Shown: in pieces, positions 60,778 to 64,000 of the stretch
Position numbering within the stretch: the stretch's first letter is position 1
How the letters are laid out: each line of letters opens with the position of its first letter
Assembly (NCBI GenBank): GCA_035523875.1
Contig: DATKPY010000053.1
Coordinates: 1 to 64,000, forward strand
From: JASHUC01 sp035523875
GTDB lineage: Bacteria > Pseudomonadota > Gammaproteobacteria > Steroidobacterales > Steroidobacteraceae
Direction: 5' to 3'
DNA length: 64,000 bases
Notes under the pieces: model-generated
Seen by the model: only the letters and a program-made list of their open reading frames with translations
Databases searched by the model: none
Told to the model about the DNA's origin: nothing
Program-made: the position numbers and the translations under genes

Positions 60778-62247
60778 ATGGCTTCAAATCAATGGACGGC
60801 CGCCAAAGCGGCGATCAAGTCGCCTCAGTCGCTGTTCATCGGCGGTGAGTGGGTGAAGGCACAGTCCGAGCGCACGCTGCCGGTGATCTCCCCGGTGACC
60901 GAGGAGGTGCTGATCACGGTGCCCGAGGCATCGGAACGCGACATGGACCGTGCGATCGCGGCCGCGCGTACGGCCTTCGACGAGGGCCCGTGGCCGCGCA
61001 TGAGCGCCGCGGAGCGCGGCGCGTATCTGATCAAGGTCGCCGAGCAACTGCGCACCAAGCTGCCGCTGCTCGCCGATGTCTGGACGGCGCAGGTCGGTGC
61101 GCCGATCGGACTCACCCAATACGCCGTCGGGCAGGCGCCGCTCCTCTTCGAGTACTACGGCAAGCTCATCGAGTCCTATCCGCTCGTCGATGAGCGCCAT
61201 CGCGATGACGGCGGGCGCGTGCGCGTGGTGAAGGAGCCCGTGGGCGTGGTCGCGGCGATCACGCCGTGGAACGCCCCGCTCGTCCTGCTCTGCTACAAGG
61301 CGGCGGCGGCGCTCGCCGCGGGCTGCACCGTCGTCTCGAAACCGGCGCCCGAGACACCGCTCGATGCTCACATTCTCGCCGAGTGCATCGAGGCGGCGGG
61401 CCTGCCGAAGGGCGTGTTCAACGTGCTGCCCGCCGGGCGCGAAGTGGGCGACTATCTCATCCGCCACCCCGGCATCGAGAAGGTGAGTTTCACCGGCAGC
61501 ACCGCGGCCGGGCGGCACATCGCAGAGGTCTGCGCGCAGCGCCTTGCGCGCGGGAGCTTCGAGCTCGGCGGCAAGTCCGCCGCCATCGTGCTCGAGGATG
61601 CGGATTTGGGCCAAGTGCTGCAGAGTCTGGTGCCCTATTCCATGCCGATCACGGGCCAGGTGTGCTTCTCGCTTACGCGCGTGCTCGTGCCGGAATCGCG
61701 CGCCGCGGAGGTGCTCGATGCCTACGTGGGCGCAGTGCGCGGCACCAAGGTGGGCGACCCGTTCGATCCGCAGACACAGATGGGACCGCTCACGATGGAG
61801 CGGCAGTTGAAGCGCGTGCAGGGCTACATCGCCAAGGGACGCGAGGAGGGCGCCCAGCTCGTGACGGGCGGCGGGCGGCCGAAGGGCCTGGACCGCGGCT
61901 ATTTCATCGAGCCCACGGTGTTCTCGGGCGTCGACAGCCGCATGACGATTGCCCAGGAGGAGATCTTCGGTCCAGTCGTCTCGTTCATCAGCTACCGCGG
62001 CACCGAGGATGCCGTGCGCAAAGCGAACGACACCATCTACGGGCTGCACGGCGCGGTGTACACGAAGGATGCCGAGGAAGGCTACAAGGTCGCACGCCGC
62101 GTGCGCTCCGGTAGCGTCACCGTGAACGGCCTCATCGTCGATCCGAAGATGCCGTTCGGCGGCTTCAAGCAGTCGGGGCAAGGCCGCGAGGGCGGAATCG
62201 AGGGCCTCGATCCGTACTTCGAGACGAAGACGGTGTACTTCGCTTAG
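60778..62247 (+). CDS. Aldehyde dehydrogenase
   Basis: 489 residues. It oxidises an aldehyde to the acid with NAD(P). Start ATG with GGGAGG six bases upstream. Family features: PVISPVTEEVLITVPEAS at the start, the nucleotide-binding AAITPWNAPLVLLCYK and VSKPAPETPLDA, FTGSTAAGRHI, the active-site Glu in SFELGGKSAA, the catalytic Cys in ITGQVCFSLTR, and EEIFGPVVSFI. It is divergent from the AraC-type regulator and convergent with the first MFS gene. The substrate is unknown; with the MetE-like, VOC and transporter genes around, it likely serves breakdown of an imported compound. A semialdehyde or an aromatic aldehyde are possibilities, not shown. Confidence 0.93.
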   Translation: MASNQWTAAKAAIKSPQSLFIGGEWVKAQSERTLPVISPVTEEVLITVPEASERDMDRAIAAARTAFDEGPWPRMSAAERGAYLIKVAEQLRTKLPLLADVWTAQVGAPIGLTQYAVGQAPLLFEYYGKLIESYPLVDERHRDDGGRVRVVKEPVGVVAAITPWNAPLVLLCYKAAAALAAGCTVVSKPAPETPLDAHILAECIEAAGLPKGVFNVLPAGREVGDYLIRHPGIEKVSFTGSTAAGRHIAEVCAQRLARGSFELGGKSAAIVLEDADLGQVLQSLVPYSMPITGQVCFSLTRVLVPESRAAEVLDAYVGAVRGTKVGDPFDPQTQMGPLTMERQLKRVQGYIAKGREEGAQLVTGGGRPKGLDRGYFIEPTVFSGVDSRMTIAQEEIFGPVVSFISYRGTEDAVRKANDTIYGLHGAVYTKDAEEGYKVARRVRSGSVTVNGLIVDPKMPFGGFKQSGQGREGGIEGLDPYFETKTVYFA

Positions 62248-62322
62248 CGACTTGCGTCCCCCGCGCGAGCGTGCGCCTGAGTTCGGTCACCGGCGCCCTT
62301 CAGCGGTTGCGCGCTCGCGAAA

Positions 62323-63615
62323 TCAGTGGGCCGCGGTCGCTGCGCGCCGGGCGAGCGCCCGCGGGGCAGTCTCGCGGATCCCGAGCGCGAGCAGGAATCC
62401 GCCGACCGCGAACGCAAGCATCATCCACACCGGCGCTGCGAGCCCCACGCGGTCGGCGGCGTACCCGGCGAAAAAGGGCGAGGCGACCCCGCCCAATACT
62501 TCCCCCGTACCCATGCAAAGCCCGAGCACCGTCGCGCGCAGGTGCGGATCGACGCTCTCGGAGGGCACGGTTGCCATGAACAGCGGAAAGACTCCGTTCA
62601 AGCCCCAGCCGACGAAGAAAAGCGCCGCGAGCAGCCACACCGAGCCCGTGAAGAAGAGCGCCCCGAGCGGCAGCACTACGCCGATGAGCGGCATGGCGAT
62701 CATGAGCGGGCGCCGCCCGATCCGGTCGGACAATCCGGAGACGAGGAACGCGCCCACGGTCGCCGAGATGCCGAGCGTGCCCATGAGCCAGCTTTCCGTG
62801 CCCGTGTCGTAGTGGCGCACGCGCGTGAGAAAGAGCGGCATGAACTGCCAGCAAACGACCAGGTAGGAGACCAGCAGAATCGCCATCAGCATGCAGATGA
62901 CGACGTTGCGCTCGGCGAGCGCGGCCCGCACGCTCGGTTTTCCCGCGGCGGCCGCAACCGGGTGCTCGACCGCGCGCGGCGCGGGCGGCGCCGCCTCATC
63001 CTGCGGCTCCTTGAGGAAGCGCCAGATGAGCACCGCCATGAGCAGCCCGGGGATGCCCGCGAGATAGAAGGCGTGGCGCCAGCCGTGCGTGGCCGCAAAC
63101 GCGGTGAGCACCACCGGGGCCACGAAGGAGCCCAAGAGATTCGAGCCGAAGTTCTGAGTCACGCCCATCGCAAGGCCGCGCAGCCCCGGGCGCACCTCCG
63201 CCGCGATGATGGCCTGACTGATCGGCATGATGCCGCCCTCGGCCGCACCCATCAGCAGCCGCGCGCCGAGCAGCACCGCGAACGACCATGCGAGTCCCGA
63301 TAGGAACGAGCAGGCGGAGAACACGAGCGTCGTGATGACGAGCAGGCCCTTGCGGCTTCCCGTGCGGTCCGAGACGAACCCGATCCCGAATGCCGCGCAC
63401 GCCCATGTGAGCGACAGTGCGCTCGCGAAGAGTCCCACCTCGGTGTTGCTCAAGTGCAGCTGCGGCTGCACGAACGGCATCAGGAACCCGAGCGCATTGC
63501 GGTCGAAGAAGACGATCCCGAAATTGACGCTGAGGAGCGTGACGAGCGCAACCTGATATGCGCGCGAGCTCACGCCCCAGGTGTGCGCCGCGGCCGTTGC
63601 CGACGGAACGCTCAT
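62323..63615 (-). CDS. MFS transporter (anion:cation symporter type)
   Basis: 430 residues, 12 predicted membrane segments. Signatures: FFDRNALGFLMPFVQPQLHL in TM1, the loop 2-3 motif GFVSDRTGSRKGLL, GAAEGGIMPISQAIIA in TM4 (typical of the ACS family of organic-anion symporters), the central loop FLKEPQDEAAPPAPRA, and SDRIGRRPLMI in the second half. Such carriers take up sugar acids or aromatic/short organic acids with a cation. It is convergent with the aldehyde-dehydrogenase gene (75 bp) and divergent from a second MFS gene (90 bp). Confidence 0.9.
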   Translation of the reverse strand: MSVPSATAAAHTWGVSSRAYQVALVTLLSVNFGIVFFDRNALGFLMPFVQPQLHLSNTEVGLFASALSLTWACAAFGIGFVSDRTGSRKGLLVITTLVFSACSFLSGLAWSFAVLLGARLLMGAAEGGIMPISQAIIAAEVRPGLRGLAMGVTQNFGSNLLGSFVAPVVLTAFAATHGWRHAFYLAGIPGLLMAVLIWRFLKEPQDEAAPPAPRAVEHPVAAAAGKPSVRAALAERNVVICMLMAILLVSYLVVCWQFMPLFLTRVRHYDTGTESWLMGTLGISATVGAFLVSGLSDRIGRRPLMIAMPLIGVVLPLGALFFTGSVWLLAALFFVGWGLNGVFPLFMATVPSESVDPHLRATVLGLCMGTGEVLGGVASPFFAGYAADRVGLAAPVWMMLAFAVGGFLLALGIRETAPRALARRAATAAH

Positions 63616-63705
63616 CGTCCTACCACCCCACGTTGCGGCCGATCGATGCTATGTTGCTTGCTGACGGGCCGCATTTTGCGCAACGTTAGTCGAGCCCGGT
63701 GCAAA

Positions 63706-64000
63706 ATGAAAGCAGACGAGAGCACCCCGACGATCGACGTGGCGGCGATCATCGAGTCCCGCCCGCTCGGCTGGTACGCCGCGCGGGTGGTGCTCGCCTG
63801 CGCGCTCGTGATGTTCTTCGACGGCTACGACAATAACGTCATTGCGTTCGCGGGGCCTTACCTCGCCCCGGCGTACCACCTCGACAAGGTGATGCTGAGC
63901 TACCTCTTCAGCGCCGCGAACTTGGGAACGCTGTGCGGCGGATTTCTCTTCGGTCCGATCGGCGATCGGATCGGGCGGCGGGGAGCGATCCTGCTCGCGA
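63706..64000 (+). CDS. MFS transporter, aromatic-acid:H+ symporter type, N-terminal part
   Basis: Starts with ATG at 63706 and runs off the right window edge, so about 98 residues are visible: a polar lead (KADESTPTIDVAAIIESRPL), then TM1 with FFDGYDNNVIAFAGPYL, the Asp-containing motif usual in aromatic-acid symporters, TM2 (LSYLFSAANLGTLCGGFLFG), and the loop motif GDRIGRRGAILLA. The remainder is outside the window. It is divergent from the ACS-type MFS gene. The AAHS pattern supports an aromatic or cyclic acid as substrate of the gene cluster, though the match is only to the first part of the protein. Confidence 0.88.
   Translation, partial: MKADESTPTIDVAAIIESRPLGWYAARVVLACALVMFFDGYDNNVIAFAGPYLAPAYHLDKVMLSYLFSAANLGTLCGGFLFGPIGDRIGRRGAILLA

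Overview
High-GC gammaproteobacterial chromosome segment. The evidence for the lineage is conserved neighbourhoods (hda next to a CDP-alcohol phosphatidyltransferase and a DUF2066 gene, apbC-dcd close to metG, rnfB-nth, and pyrC-rnt), a homodimeric-type aceE with an lpdA that carries its own lipoyl domain, and dCTP deaminase exteins that read like the 188-residue pseudomonad type. A Xanthomonadales, Nevskiales or Steroidobacter-like relative would fit, but I cannot fix the genus. Coding density is very high, start/stop overlaps (ATGA, TGATG, GTGA) are frequent, and I see no tRNA, rRNA, complete insertion sequence or CRISPR array.

Layout. 1-1280 is an accessory patch with less GC-rich stretches: a Fic gene cut by the window edge, a small membrane protein and three copies of a blockwise repeat. 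1282-10941 is mostly housekeeping: rimI, a family-4 uracil-DNA glycosylase, pssA, a lytic transglycosylase, acyP, a WrbA-like flavoprotein, hda, DUF2066 and DUF3108 genes (without the purM-purN pair I expected between them), an isocitrate lyase/PEP mutase family enzyme, an exported JAMM-like DUF4329 protein, an AraC regulator and a VOC protein. 10946-22028 holds dcd interrupted by an intein inside the active-site motif, apbC, then an unusual block (HEAT-repeat Ser/Thr kinase and two tandem PilT-type ATPases), followed by metG, a lone rnfB-like gene, nth and a DUF1841 gene.

22148-28389 carries a small exported His/Ser-rich peptide and the pyruvate dehydrogenase operon aceE-aceF-lpdA. 28628-34166 holds an M17 aminopeptidase, pyrC and rnt in an overlapping operon, a DUF1289-monothiol glutaredoxin fusion, a PuuD-like membrane protein and nadC. 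34163-38467 holds a PadR-PspC pair with a clear dyad operator, and a GAF/PAS/GGDEF/EAL protein. 38681-43785 is a lipid-flavoured cluster: DUF374 acyltransferase, cytochrome P450, fatty-acyl-AMP ligase with a carrier domain, and an LpxL-like acyltransferase. 43840-53916 carries an RND pump with its adaptor, a large hybrid histidine kinase and ilvD.

54100-64000 starts with a CBS-domain protein and then looks like a catabolic/uptake island: TonB-dependent receptor, VOC protein, single-domain MetE-like zinc alkyltransferase, AraC regulator, divergent aldehyde dehydrogenase and two MFS transporters. The second MFS gene is of the aromatic-acid symporter type and is cut by the window edge.

The most notable items are the mini-intein in dcd, the HEAT-kinase/PilT/PilT operon, the P450-FAAL-carrier module, the DUF1289-Grx fusion and the terminal MetE-like/TonB/MFS cluster.
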